Shown here: positions 32,791 through 42,850 of the stretch, piece after piece
How the letters are laid out: every line of letters starts with the position of its first letter
Position numbering within the stretch: position 1 is the stretch's first letter
DNA from: an uncultured Odoribacter sp.
GTDB lineage: Bacteria; Bacteroidota; Bacteroidia; Bacteroidales; Marinifilaceae
Assembly (NCBI GenBank): GCA_910578985.1
Contig: CAJTSF010000015.1
Span: 1-49,025, forward strand
Direction: 5' to 3'
Length of the DNA stretch: 49,025 bases
Notes under the pieces: model-generated
Told to the model about the DNA's origin: nothing
Database searches by the model: none
The model's input: the letters and a program-made list of their open reading frames with translations, nothing else
Made by a program: the position numbers and the translations under genes

Positions 32791-35700
32791 TTACTCTTTT
32801 TTGTCGAAAATGTAGTAAACGCAAGGGATTACCACCAAGGTCATCAAGGTTGAGGTAAATAGTCCGCCGATGACCGCCAATGCCATCGGAGAGCGCAGGG
32901 AAGCTCCTTCTCCGAAACCGAAAATCATGGGTAGCAACGCCAATATGGTCGTCAGGCTGGTCATGATGATAGGACGGATGCGCTGTTGGGCAGCGGCTTT
33001 CACGGCTTCCGTCAGACTTAGCCCTTCGGCTTTCAGTTTGTTGGCGGCATCAACCAACAGAATGGAGTTATTGACGGCGATACCTGCCAGCATGATGATG
33101 CCGATGAACGCCATCATGTTCAATGAAGCCCCTGACAGCAGGAAAGCGTAGATACATCCGACTCCTGCCAACGGAATGGTTAGCAGGATGGTGAACGGAT
33201 GGCGCAGGGACTCGAACTGGGATGCCATGACCATATAAACCAGGATGATGGAGAGTATCAGAGCAAAAGAAAGCCCGTTGAACGATTCCGCCCGTTTTTC
33301 CTCTTCGCCGGTGATTTTGGCGGAGTATTTGGCAGGGAATTGAACCTCCCGCAATTGGGTGTTGATGGCGGGAGCTACCCCGTTGAGCGTGTAGCCTTTT
33401 TCCAGCATGGCGGTCACCTTGCCGATGCGGTTCTGATTGTTGCGGTTAATCTCTTTGGGGGCGGCGGAGATGCTGATTTCGGCAATTTCCCCCAAGCGGT
33501 ACTTCTTGTCGCCTTGAGTGATTTCGACATTCTCCAGTTCCGGGAGAGAGACTTCCGGCACCCGTATTTCAATGTTTACCGGTTCGCCTTCCGATTCGAA
33601 AGTGCTGGCAGTCGTGCCGTTCAGTTTGTTTTTCACTTGCGATGCCACGGAAGCGATATCCACTCCGTAGATGCCGCTTTTCAGTCGGTCGATGGAGATA
33701 TCCACTTCCGGTGCGCCTTTCTCCAAAGAGGTCCGGATATCGTATATGCCTGCTATGGAGGCAATCCGTTCTTTGATTTCATTGCACAGTTCCTCGATGA
33801 TTTCCAGTTCTTCCCCTTTCAATTCGATGACTACCGGCGCTCCCTCGTTGCCGAGTATGCTTTGCAAGGCAGACTGTTCCTTTTCGAACGATATCTCCAC
33901 CCCTTCCGGAATGGTATAATTGTGGTTAAGACGGCTGATGAGGTAGTCTGCGTCTATGGACGACTGGTTTTTCAGTTTCGCTTTGATTTCCGCCTGGTTC
34001 TCTTCTTCCAGTTTCCCGCCTCCCACTTCATTCTCCGTATTGGAGGGACCGACTTGGGTAAATATCCATTCCAAATCGTCGCCTGCCAGTTCCGTAATCA
34101 TGTTTTCGATGGTGGCAGCAGCATTGTCCGTGCTTTTCAGACGGGTGCCCGGTTCCAAGGTGATATAGGTGGAAAACTCTTTGGAGTCGGCTTTCGGCAT
34201 AAATTCCATATCCAGCGAAGGAATCAACATATAACTCCCTACGACGATTGCCAAGGCGGAAAGCACGACGGCATAGCGGTGTTTGAGCAGCTTGCCGACA
34301 AATCTGCCGTATCCGTTGATTTTGAGAGAGGTCTGTCTTCCTGACGGTTTCCGGACATACCGGGAAGCCAGCATCGGCATCAATAGGATGGCGACGAAAA
34401 GCGAAGAGAGCAGCGAAAAGGAAACCGTCCAAGCCTGCTCTTTGAACAATTCGCCCGCCGCTCCCTGAATGTAAACAATCGGGAGGAATACCACAATGGT
34501 GGTCAGCGTGGAAGAGGTGATGGCGCCTGCCACTTCCGAAGTCCCCTTGACGGCGGCTTCCTGGGGGGATAGCCCGTTTTCGAGATTCCGGTAGATGCTT
34601 TCCATGACCACAATGGCATTGTCTATCAACATACCTGCTCCCAATGCCAGCCCACCCAAGGTCATAATATTGATGGTAAGCCCGTTGAAGTACATGAGAT
34701 TGAAAGTGGCGATGATGGACACCGGGATGGATATGCTGACAATCAAGGTCGTATTTATGCGGCGTAAGAAAACATATAATATAATCATCGCCAACAAGAT
34801 ACCCATGACAGCAGAGTCTTTGACCTCTCCGATGGAAGCGTCGATAAAATCTCCTTGGTTGCTGATGATGTGGAACTCATAGCCCGGCATGTTTTTATTC
34901 AAATCCTCCAGTTTGGCGGTAATGTTCTCCACGGCTTTGACCGTGTTGTATTTGTTCTCTTTATAGATGCTGAGGCTCAGGCAGCGTTCCCCGTTGTAAC
35001 GTGCCAGGTTTTCCGGTTCTCTGTTGCGCAATTCGATTTGTGCGATGTCTTTCAAATACACCGGCGCCTTGACGGAAGAGGCCTTGTCGTTCGTATTGTC
35101 TGAAGAGGGTGTTTTGAAAGCAATGATGATATTGCCGATGTCCTCTATGTTTTTCAGCAGGTTTATTCCTTTGATGGTATATTGGATGTCGTCATTGACA
35201 ATCGTTCCGCCGGAAACATTCCGGTTCATGCTTTCGATTTTGGAGGCAACGGTTTCCGCGGTCAGATTGAACGCTTCCAACATATAGGCGTCGGTCTTAA
35301 TTTCCACGTACGCCTCTTCCTGACCGTTAAGTTGGATGTCCGCCACTCCGTCCAGGCGCACGAACTCGCTGCGCATGTAGTTTTCCGCAATCTTCCGCAG
35401 TTCGTTCATATCTTTGATTTCCCGGTGCTGCATGGCGATAATCATCACCGGGGTGGCATTAGCGTCATAACGTGACACATTCAGGGAGGTGATTTCATCG
35501 TCCTGCCCGAGAGCCGACATGCTGCGCTGCAAATCGAGGAAGGCGGCATCCATATCCTGGTCCCAGTTGTATTCCACGGTGATGCTTGCACTGCCCACTT
35601 TGCTGCTGCTGCTTACCTGTTTCACCCCTTCCTGCCGGGCTGCCATGGACTCGATGCGCTCCACAAACTGCTTTTCTATCTCTTCGGGCGGGCGTTCTCC

Positions 35701-35853
35701 GGCTTCCAGTTCGATATACAGCGCAGGATTTTTCAAATCGGGGAACAGGTCGGTGCCCAGTTTGTTATAGGATATGATACCCAAGAGGCAGACACCCAAG
35801 GTAATCATGAGTACGCTGACCGGATATTTTACTGCAAACTTCGTGATGCTCAT
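32791..35853 (-). CDS. RND efflux transporter permease subunit
   Basis: A 1020-residue inner-membrane RND pump with 12 predicted helices and two large periplasmic loops. TM1 is near residues 10-30; TM2-6 includes ILLAMIILYVFLRR and LALGAGMLIDNAIVVMESIYR with the intramembrane Asp near 409; the C-terminal helix set includes GIAVNNSILLVDAANKL and ends LVVIPCVYYIFDKKE. It exports its unknown substrate with ion influx through a tripartite complex with the adaptor and TolC-like protein encoded just upstream. The neighbouring RND-ABC fusion is a second RND subunit, so a heteromeric pump such as MdtBC is possible. It lies 25 nt after the adaptor gene. Confidence 0.95.
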   Translation of the reverse strand: MSITKFAVKYPVSVLMITLGVCLLGIISYNKLGTDLFPDLKNPALYIELEAGERPPEEIEKQFVERIESMAARQEGVKQVSSSSKVGSASITVEYNWDQDMDAAFLDLQRSMSALGQDDEITSLNVSRYDANATPVMIIAMQHREIKDMNELRKIAENYMRSEFVRLDGVADIQLNGQEEAYVEIKTDAYMLEAFNLTAETVASKIESMNRNVSGGTIVNDDIQYTIKGINLLKNIEDIGNIIIAFKTPSSDNTNDKASSVKAPVYLKDIAQIELRNREPENLARYNGERCLSLSIYKENKYNTVKAVENITAKLEDLNKNMPGYEFHIISNQGDFIDASIGEVKDSAVMGILLAMIILYVFLRRINTTLIVSISIPVSIIATFNLMYFNGLTINIMTLGGLALGAGMLIDNAIVVMESIYRNLENGLSPQEAAVKGTSEVAGAITSSTLTTIVVFLPIVYIQGAAGELFKEQAWTVSFSLLSSLFVAILLMPMLASRYVRKPSGRQTSLKINGYGRFVGKLLKHRYAVVLSALAIVVGSYMLIPSLDMEFMPKADSKEFSTYITLEPGTRLKSTDNAAATIENMITELAGDDLEWIFTQVGPSNTENEVGGGKLEEENQAEIKAKLKNQSSIDADYLISRLNHNYTIPEGVEISFEKEQSALQSILGNEGAPVVIELKGEELEIIEELCNEIKERIASIAGIYDIRTSLEKGAPEVDISIDRLKSGIYGVDIASVASQVKNKLNGTTASTFESEGEPVNIEIRVPEVSLPELENVEITQGDKKYRLGEIAEISISAAPKEINRNNQNRIGKVTAMLEKGYTLNGVAPAINTQLREVQFPAKYSAKITGEEEKRAESFNGLSFALILSIILVYMVMASQFESLRHPFTILLTIPLAGVGCIYAFLLSGASLNMMAFIGIIMLAGIAVNNSILLVDAANKLKAEGLSLTEAVKAAAQQRIRPIIMTSLTTILALLPMIFGFGEGASLRSPMALAVIGGLFTSTLMTLVVIPCVYYIFDKKE

Positions 35854-35878
35854 CTGCTTTGTGTTTTATGGGTTCACG

Positions 35879-36940
35879 TTATTTCATCACTTTCACCTTG
35901 CTTCGGTTGCGCAACCACTCATAGCCTTTCACCACAATCTTGTCGCCTTCCTGGAGTCCTTTCTCCACTTCCACGAATTTGTCATCGCTGATGCCGGTTT
36001 GGATGACCTTCTCCTCGGCATTGTTGCGCTCTACCGTGTACACCAATTTCCCGCTTCTCCGGTTCTTGATAATATCTTTGGGGATGGAGAGCACGGAATC
36101 CTTACGCACGGTGACGATGTCCGCCTTGGCAAACATGCCCGGGCGCAGTTTCAGTTTCGGATTGTCGATTTCGATATAGCCGGAGAAGGTGCGTGTCTCT
36201 TCATTGATGGCGGGAGAGAGCTGGGTTAATACTCCTTTCAGCGTATCCTGTTTGATGTTGTAGTTCGTGATGTGCACTTTCTGTCCGACCGCCAGTTTGG
36301 TCATGGTGTTTTCGGGGAATTGGGTCTCCACGTACATTTTACTGTAATCCATCAATCCCACCAATACGCTTCCCGAGGGCACCTCTACTCCCGGGGTGAA
36401 ATAGGGCAGATTGACGATAACCCCTTTGAAAGGCGTTTTCACATTCATTTTTTCCAGGGTGATGTAAGCATTTTCCAATGCCAGCTTGGCGTTGATATAG
36501 GAGTTTTCCGCATTATTCACGTCCTTTTCCGTGGCGCCTCCTTTTTCAAACAACACTTTTTGCCCTTCCCACTCTTTTTCGGCGATTTGTATCTGCAACT
36601 TCTTGCTTGCCAGCTGGACGTTGTTTTCATATTCTTTGTTTTCCAGACGGATAATCACAGCGCCGGCTTCCACCACATCGCCCAATTGATACGGGCGTCC
36701 CGTTTTGGGATTGTTTTGCAGCCGGTAGTCCCCTGCGTTTTCCGATTTCACCTCAATGGTCTTGGTTGCCTTGGCGGTACCCGTTGTGGTGATATACTCT
36801 TCGATGTTTCTGAATTGCACATCTTCCACCCACACCGGTGTCGTCGTTTCGGAAGAAGAGGTGTTCCGGTTGTTGTTGCAGGAGAATAGAGCGAGTCCCA
36901 AAGAAACCAATCCGGCGATTTTCACGTAGCTGTTCATCAT
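35879..36940 (-). CDS. Periplasmic adaptor (membrane fusion) lipoprotein
   Basis: A 353-residue HlyD/AcrA-type adaptor with lipobox ALFSC (Cys about residue 21). Order of domains: split lipoyl/barrel-sandwich (about 50-105 and 180-200; GDVVEAGAVIIRLENKEYE), a short alpha-hairpin (about 108-165; NVQLASKKLQIQIAEKEWEG, ATEKDVNNAENSYINAKL), beta-barrel (about 205-280; PENTMTKLAVGQKVHI, KLRPGMFAKADIV) and membrane-proximal domain. It links the RND pump or pumps to the TolC-like channel. It is the only adaptor in the operon although two RND modules are present. It lies between the TolC-like gene (40 nt) and the RND gene (25 nt). Confidence 0.94.
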   Translation of the reverse strand: MMNSYVKIAGLVSLGLALFSCNNNRNTSSSETTTPVWVEDVQFRNIEEYITTTGTAKATKTIEVKSENAGDYRLQNNPKTGRPYQLGDVVEAGAVIIRLENKEYENNVQLASKKLQIQIAEKEWEGQKVLFEKGGATEKDVNNAENSYINAKLALENAYITLEKMNVKTPFKGVIVNLPYFTPGVEVPSGSVLVGLMDYSKMYVETQFPENTMTKLAVGQKVHITNYNIKQDTLKGVLTQLSPAINEETRTFSGYIEIDNPKLKLRPGMFAKADIVTVRKDSVLSIPKDIIKNRRSGKLVYTVERNNAEEKVIQTGISDDKFVEVEKGLQEGDKIVVKGYEWLRNRSKVKVMK

Positions 36941-36980
36941 ATTATAGGTTTTATCAGTTTTATCGATTTTTCTTGACGGT

Positions 36981-38444
36981 TTACTTTAACAAATCCACAG
37001 GCAGATAAGATTTATTGTTTTCAAAATCCCACAAAGTCTGTATCTTCAGATTCAGGAGTTCCAGTTTATAGCTGATGAGCGCGTTCGTGTACTCTTGTTT
37101 TGCGTTGGTCAGCTGCGTCTGGTATTGTTGCAGTTCCATACCGGTCAAATTGCCGGTGCGGTATTTCTCCAGATTGATTTCGTATGTATGTTCCGCGTTT
37201 TCAATGCTCTTTTTCTTGATGTCGATTTGCCGTACCAATGTCGGCAGGTTGCGGCAGATTTGCCGTACCTCCAACGTAATGTTCTTTTTCTGTTCATCGA
37301 AGTCAATTTGATTGGACTCCATCGCCAATTCGCTGGATTTCACCCGGGCTTTCTTGGCGCCCCAGTCGAAAATCGGGATATTCAGGCTGATACCGATTTG
37401 CTCGTTGTCCGTCGGGCTGTCGTACATGTTTTTTATCTTGCCGGCGAGGGCATCCAGACCGATGCGGGCGCTGATGCTCCCTTTGAATTCGTTTTCCGCT
37501 TTCGCCCGGATGATATTGAACACATCCTCTTCTAAGGTGATTTGCTTTTGCCGGATTTCCATGCGTTGCTCCAAGGCGTAGCGTACGGCGTCATTGGAAT
37601 TCACCTCAATAGTGTTGATGCCGGTGTTGGGCAACACCATCACATCCTCGTCCAACGGCATGCCCAACAGAATCTTGAAATTGTCTTTCGCGTTCTCGTA
37701 GTTGATTTCTGCCGAGTAAACCGACGACTCGCTGGTCGCCATGTTTACTTCCGCCTGGAAGAGTTCCTCTTTGGCGACCAGGTCCGCTTCGACTTTGTTT
37801 TTGATAATGTCGTAATTCTGCTTTTGGTTATTGTACTCTTCCCTTGCGTTGTTCAGGTCTTTTTGCTTTTGATACACGTTGTAGAATTGGGTGGTCACCT
37901 GCTTTTCGATGTTCAACTCCTGCATGGCATAGCTGATTTTGGCGTTCTCCAGGGCATATTCCAACTCTTTCAACTGCATTTTGGTGCGGTTGTAGGTAAA
38001 CAGCGGTTGTTCGAGGCGCAGGGACAGATTATGATTGAACGAAGTGTTCTTGCGGTTGTCTGTCCGGTTGGAGGCGTCCTGCCATGAAAAATCGTTGATT
38101 AACGAAATGCTGCCGTCCGTCCATTTGATGGGTTGTCGGATGCCCAAGGATGCGGAGGAACTCATGCTTTCGTTGGCATACCATCGGCTGTTGTAACTGT
38201 CGTACTGATTGTTACGCGTGTAGTTGAACGGATTGACGTCCAGCGAGAATTGCGATTTCAGGGACGCGTCCTGCGCTTTCAGGTTCAACTGCCGTTGTTC
38301 CAGACTCAATTTGCTTTGAATCAATGACGGACTATGCTCGAAAGCGATTTCCAATGCTTTCTCGAGTGTCAGGATTTCCTGGGCGGTCAAGCGGTCCATG
38401 CCGAACAACACTAAAAAAACGATGCCCCATGCAATTTTCACCAT
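36981..38444 (-). CDS. TolC family outer-membrane efflux protein
   Basis: A 487-residue outer-membrane channel of the TolC/OEP type, with a signal peptide (residues 1-21, cleaved after LTAQ) and two OEP repeats. Repeat 1 (about 24-220) starts LTLEKALEIAFEHSPSLIQSKLSLEQ; repeat 2 (about 275-460) ends QYQTQLTNAKQEYTNALISYKLELLNL. Long helices with heptad spacing would form the periplasmic tunnel. There is no lipobox. It should trimerise and dock on the adaptor encoded next. Spacing to both neighbours (about 40 nt) is consistent with one transcript. Confidence 0.94.
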   Translation of the reverse strand: MVKIAWGIVFLVLFGMDRLTAQEILTLEKALEIAFEHSPSLIQSKLSLEQRQLNLKAQDASLKSQFSLDVNPFNYTRNNQYDSYNSRWYANESMSSSASLGIRQPIKWTDGSISLINDFSWQDASNRTDNRKNTSFNHNLSLRLEQPLFTYNRTKMQLKELEYALENAKISYAMQELNIEKQVTTQFYNVYQKQKDLNNAREEYNNQKQNYDIIKNKVEADLVAKEELFQAEVNMATSESSVYSAEINYENAKDNFKILLGMPLDEDVMVLPNTGINTIEVNSNDAVRYALEQRMEIRQKQITLEEDVFNIIRAKAENEFKGSISARIGLDALAGKIKNMYDSPTDNEQIGISLNIPIFDWGAKKARVKSSELAMESNQIDFDEQKKNITLEVRQICRNLPTLVRQIDIKKKSIENAEHTYEINLEKYRTGNLTGMELQQYQTQLTNAKQEYTNALISYKLELLNLKIQTLWDFENNKSYLPVDLLK

Positions 38445-38487
38445 ACTATTATTTGTTATTATTATCGGTTATTCAATCTATTTTCAT

Positions 38488-41400
38488 TCAATCCACTGGT
38501 GTAAACTTGACCGCATCCGCCAGAACCCAGTCATAGTTTCCGCTGATTTTGTCGGTCAGAGTGACGGATGCCGAGCCTTGCCGGAGGTAAAAATTCCCCA
38601 AAGAAACCCATCCCGGCTCTTCGCTCTGCAGGTCGAGCGTAATTTCTTCCGTTTCATTCCCATAGCGGATGCTATAGGTCTGGTTATGTTCCTCCCGTCC
38701 CCTGCCATGACGACGACTACCCCATGGTCCGTCCTCTTTCGGATTCCAAATGGCAACTTCATAATAACCGTCTTTCGGGATATCGGCGTTCCATACCACG
38801 GCATTGTTACCGGCGCCTTTCCGTTTCATATAGGCGGATTTGACAATTTCCCCATAACAGAAATTGGCAGCGAAGGCTTTCCATTTGGAAGGAAGTCGCC
38901 ATGGCATGAAGTCGCCGTATTTCTCCTCTTCTTCCTTCTGGAAAAAGTCTTTCAACTTATGCCGGCTATTGGATTCGATGATTTGGAAGCCCTTGTCCTC
39001 ATTGTCCACAATAATCTCCTTGCCTTTTTCCCGGAATACGGCGGGCGAAATAGGAAAGATGCCGGTGGCTGTATCCCGGATTTCCTTGTCCACTTTCGAG
39101 AAGGGGAAAGAATACAAGGAAGGCAGGTTGTTGGAGATGTTGGTATTGATGCGGATGCTGGAGGGAGCTTCGTCACAGACGATTTTCACCTCACGCGCTT
39201 CTCCGGCAGGCAACAGATAATAACCGGGGGCATGGATGGCTGATACGGCGAAAAACATTATGCCACCACCGCGCGGTCCCCCGCGTTGTCCTCCTCCTGC
39301 CACGATATCCGTGGTAATGAAGGCATCGGTTTGGGTGGGGTTGTACATCTTGAAATGAATCTTGTATTTCGTCACCTCGTCGATGAGCACTTGGTTGGCA
39401 TCCACGTTCTTGATATAGACGGTGGGAGCACCGCTACCCTTGTACCAACGGGATAGAAATTCATCCAACCGAATGGAGAATCGGGCTTCCATTGCCTCCT
39501 TGAAAGTGTCAAAAGAAATGATATTAAAAGCATGTCGGAGGAAAAACTCTTCGGCAAACCGGTTGAAATCCTCCGCTTTTACTCGGGTGAGGATATAATT
39601 TTTCAATTCCAGACTTTTGAGTTCCAGCATTTGGTGAAATATCTCCGGTTTCAGTCCCGCATCGGACATGGCGTCTTCGAAACTATGCTTCTGCAAATAG
39701 AATTTGGCTTTCTGTTCATTGGTCATGACGCTGTTCCAGACGGAGAACCCTTTCTCTTCGCCTAAGCCTTGCATCATGTTGAGTACCAGATTTGCGATCG
39801 GATAATCTTGGGAGCGGACGAAACCGGTGTGATGGTACAGCATCGGAGTGATGCAGAATTTGTTTACCAGTTGATTTCTCCAGTTCCATCCATAGGTGAC
39901 ATGGGCGGAACCCAGTGTGGACGACAACAAGTGATGAAGTGACATGCGCAAGGCTTCCTCCTCATCCATGCTTTCTTCCCCTCTTCTTCCCCCCATGCGC
40001 TGGCTTCGTCTTTTGGAAGCCCCCAGGTCGAAGTTCATGAGCACTCCCCGTTCCGGAAAGAAGAGGATGCCCGGCATTACGTATTCCGTATAGCCTTTCC
40101 AATTGCGCACATAAGCGTGATGCTGTATCGGTGTTTCCGCCATCACGAACTTGCGGAAAGGATAATCCCGCCTCTGTTCTCTTTCTATATCGTTTTTAAA
40201 TTCCCGAAGGAATCCCGGCAAGGTGTCCCGCAGAGCTTGGAATGTAGAGGAGAAAAAGTCATGTCCTTTGAAATAAAGGATTTCGTATTCCGTGGAATCC
40301 ACCGTGAGGGCTTTCCGTTCATAGTCTGCAATCGTCAGGCTGATGCAGGGCAGGGGAGTGCGGTTGGTGAATATCGTTTTGCCGTTTTGCCGTTCACTTT
40401 CGCCTTGCGACAGGACGGTTTTCTCTCTGTCGTAGTTCACGGTCAGAGCATAGTGCGTAAAATCTTTCTGCAGATTATACGGGGCTGCCGGATGCACAGG
40501 CGGGATGCTGACAGGATACCACAGGCACTCCGGGGTGAGCAATGTAAACTTCTCCTCCAGCCACATGTAGTGCTTGCCCAATGGGTCTAACTTTTGCGGA
40601 GTGGTGTTGTCCAGCCACTCTTTTTCCGGCACATCCGCATAGCAGATGCGTTCATCGATGCCGCCTCGGTATCGGATTGTAATTTCCGCTTTCCCTTTGG
40701 CAGGCAATTCCTTTTCGATGAGTATCGCCTGATGCTCCCGATGGAAATGGATGGTTTCCCCATTATATCGCACCTCCGTCACCTGCAGGGCGGGGTTCAG
40801 ATAAAGGATGATGTGTTCGAGGGCGTCAGCATGGCGGTTTTCCACTTTCATCCGGCTTTCGCCTTCCAACTGCCTGCTCCCCGGCGTCACGGTCAGAACA
40901 TGTGTCGGGATATTGGCGTGCCGCTCGCCGGCATACCGGTTGAATACGGCGATATACTCATTCCTGGTTTGCAACCCGTGGTGATAGTGGTAAATGTAAA
41001 GTCCGCCCGCTGCCAATGCGATGAGGAGGAACATTCCTCCCAGCGCATGCACGATGGCAGTTTTCCAAGGTTTATGCGGTAAACGCTTCACCAAAGCAAT
41101 CGTGAAACAGAGGAACCCTGCGCCTGCCATCAGGTAGATAAACCGTTGCAGCAGGAACAGCCCTAAATGGGCATGTCCCGTGACATCCGAGAAAATCACC
41201 GGAATATACACCCCGAAAAAGTCGAACGCCCCGAAACAGGCATCCTTTACATAAAAGAAACTCACCCCGATAATTCCCAGCATAACCACGAACGTCACCG
41301 CCTGATTCTTCAACAGGCACATCATGGTAAATGACAATCCCAGCACGAATATGAGCGAAGGGATGGAAATCGTCAGCAGATAAAACACATAGGGGAACAC

Positions 41401-41832
41401 AGAAAACGGCGATGAAGTGAGTGCGAGGTGCAGGAATGCCGTAATCATCAGTGAAATCACGTTCAGCATGGCGAACACTCGGATGATGCCCCACGTCTTG
41501 CCCACGATATAGTCCGCATTGCTCATGGGGCGCACATAAATCACCTCCGCCGTATCCAATTTTTTATCCCTTTGCAGGAAATTGCCTGCCAGAAAGACGG
41601 CAATCATCGACTGCGCCATGCTGTATAGCCTGGTGTTGAAAAAAGGGATTTGCGAAGACACCGCTTCGCGCGGCCATATCGTGCCCAGCCGGTCCAGCAG
41701 CGGTGTAAAATACCATAATGTGATGACAGAAATGCCGAACAATGCCAGAAAGGCGAAAATCCGGAACAGCCAGCTGCGTTTGAGCAATTTGCCTTCATAT
41801 CCGGCGATGGTGTTGATATTGTGTAAATTCAT
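38488..41832 (-). CDS. ABC permease fused to M1-peptidase-like and golvesin-like domains
   Basis: A 1114-residue protein. Residues 1 to about 290 form an ABC-2-like membrane domain with six or seven helices (WLFRIFAFLALFGISVITLW, SMAQSMIAVFLAGNFLQRDKKLDTAEVIYVRP, FVVMLGIIGVSFFYV...). Residues about 310-880 resemble M1 aminopeptidases (LEGESRMKVENR, APYNLQKDFTHYALTVNYDREK, FVRSQDYPIANLVLNMM). At the place where HEXXH is expected the chain reads SLHHLLSSTLG, so the catalytic zinc site is lost. Residues about 990-1114 look like the golvesin/xanthan-lyase C-terminal fold (DGYYEVAIWNPKEDGP, YDWVLADAVKFTPV). The start overlaps the ATPase gene by 4 nt (ATGA). The protein is the permease for that ATPase, with a large periplasmic part. 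Confidence 0.85.
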   Translation of the reverse strand: MNLHNINTIAGYEGKLLKRSWLFRIFAFLALFGISVITLWYFTPLLDRLGTIWPREAVSSQIPFFNTRLYSMAQSMIAVFLAGNFLQRDKKLDTAEVIYVRPMSNADYIVGKTWGIIRVFAMLNVISLMITAFLHLALTSSPFSVFPYVFYLLTISIPSLIFVLGLSFTMMCLLKNQAVTFVVMLGIIGVSFFYVKDACFGAFDFFGVYIPVIFSDVTGHAHLGLFLLQRFIYLMAGAGFLCFTIALVKRLPHKPWKTAIVHALGGMFLLIALAAGGLYIYHYHHGLQTRNEYIAVFNRYAGERHANIPTHVLTVTPGSRQLEGESRMKVENRHADALEHIILYLNPALQVTEVRYNGETIHFHREHQAILIEKELPAKGKAEITIRYRGGIDERICYADVPEKEWLDNTTPQKLDPLGKHYMWLEEKFTLLTPECLWYPVSIPPVHPAAPYNLQKDFTHYALTVNYDREKTVLSQGESERQNGKTIFTNRTPLPCISLTIADYERKALTVDSTEYEILYFKGHDFFSSTFQALRDTLPGFLREFKNDIEREQRRDYPFRKFVMAETPIQHHAYVRNWKGYTEYVMPGILFFPERGVLMNFDLGASKRRSQRMGGRRGEESMDEEEALRMSLHHLLSSTLGSAHVTYGWNWRNQLVNKFCITPMLYHHTGFVRSQDYPIANLVLNMMQGLGEEKGFSVWNSVMTNEQKAKFYLQKHSFEDAMSDAGLKPEIFHQMLELKSLELKNYILTRVKAEDFNRFAEEFFLRHAFNIISFDTFKEAMEARFSIRLDEFLSRWYKGSGAPTVYIKNVDANQVLIDEVTKYKIHFKMYNPTQTDAFITTDIVAGGGQRGGPRGGGIMFFAVSAIHAPGYYLLPAGEAREVKIVCDEAPSSIRINTNISNNLPSLYSFPFSKVDKEIRDTATGIFPISPAVFREKGKEIIVDNEDKGFQIIESNSRHKLKDFFQKEEEEKYGDFMPWRLPSKWKAFAANFCYGEIVKSAYMKRKGAGNNAVVWNADIPKDGYYEVAIWNPKEDGPWGSRRHGRGREEHNQTYSIRYGNETEEITLDLQSEEPGWVSLGNFYLRQGSASVTLTDKISGNYDWVLADAVKFTPVD

Positions 41833-42740
41833 AGCTTCCTTTTACTATACATTTCCATCTTGTCTTTCAACAGATAGTCCATGAAATAGACGTATGCGTG
41901 TTCGATGTTCGGCGTCACCGGCTTGCCGGATATGCCCTCCAGTTCCTCCGCCACCACCTGGATTTCCCATCCGCCGTCCGCCGGGATGGTCGAGATGATG
42001 GGGTATTTCTCTTTGATGTCCTGCAATTCGTGGTCGGTGACGAAAATCTCCCACACCTTTCCCGTGGCGAGCCGTATCATATCGTCCGGCGAGCCCTCGA
42101 ACTTCAGTTCCCCTTTGTTCAGCAGGGCGAGGTTCTTGCATGTGCTCGAAATATCCCCCACGATATGAGTGGACAGGATAATGATGACCTCCTTGTTGCT
42201 GACGTCCGAAAGAATATTCCGGAAACGGATACGTTCTTCCGGATCCAGCCCCGTCGTCGGTTCATCCACGATAATCACTTTCGGATTTCCCACAATCGCC
42301 TGCGCGATGCCCAGCCGCCGCTTCATACCGCCCGACAGACGGTTCGCCCAGCGGTCGCGCACCTCGTACAGCCCCACCTTCCGCAGCAGCTCGTCCACCG
42401 CCTCGCCCCGCTTGCGCGTGCCTTTGATGCCCGCCAGGCTTGCCCCATAGTCCAGGAACTCCCAGGTTTTCAACTTCTCGAAAAAACGGAAATCCTGGGG
42501 CAGGTAGCCCAACACCGAGCGGATGTCTTTCCGGTCCCGCAGGATGTCGTAATCATCGAACAGGATAGTCCCCGAACTCGGGCTCTGCAACAGGGTCATG
42601 ATGCGCATGAGCGATGTCTTTCCCGCCCCGTTGGGACCCAGCAGCCCGAACATTCCCGGTTCGATGTCCAGGTTCAGCCCTTTCAAGGCTTTGTGCCCGT
42701 CCGGATATACTTTCGTGAGGTCTTTGATTCTGATATTCAT
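41829..42740 (-). CDS. ABC transporter ATP-binding protein
   Basis: A 303-residue ABC ATPase. Walker A GPNGAGKTS (residues 35-43), Q-loop GYLPQDFRFF (about 84-93), signature LSGGMKRRLG (about 136), Walker B VIIVDEPTTGLD (about 157-168) and the switch His in ILSTHIVGD are all intact. A C-terminal regulatory extension of about 80 residues follows (KVWEIFVTDHELQDIKEKYP). It is similar in layout to the ATPase domain of the RND-ABC fusion, including the DPEERIRFRN / DPRERIRFRN stretch after Walker B, which suggests a common origin. It is the first gene of the efflux operon. No clear promoter box was found in the 140 nt upstream. Confidence 0.95.
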   Translation of the reverse strand: MNIRIKDLTKVYPDGHKALKGLNLDIEPGMFGLLGPNGAGKTSLMRIMTLLQSPSSGTILFDDYDILRDRKDIRSVLGYLPQDFRFFEKLKTWEFLDYGASLAGIKGTRKRGEAVDELLRKVGLYEVRDRWANRLSGGMKRRLGIAQAIVGNPKVIIVDEPTTGLDPEERIRFRNILSDVSNKEVIIILSTHIVGDISSTCKNLALLNKGELKFEGSPDDMIRLATGKVWEIFVTDHELQDIKEKYPIISTIPADGGWEIQVVAEELEGISGKPVTPNIEHAYVYFMDYLLKDKMEMYSKRKL

Positions 42741-42850
42741 ATGGTCTTGTAAGGTTTAGTGTGCTAAAATTAGAAAAAGGATTTTACGTTTATCTATTTA
42801 TTGCCTGTTTTATGAAATATTTAACCTCTTGCAAACATTCTGTTACATAA

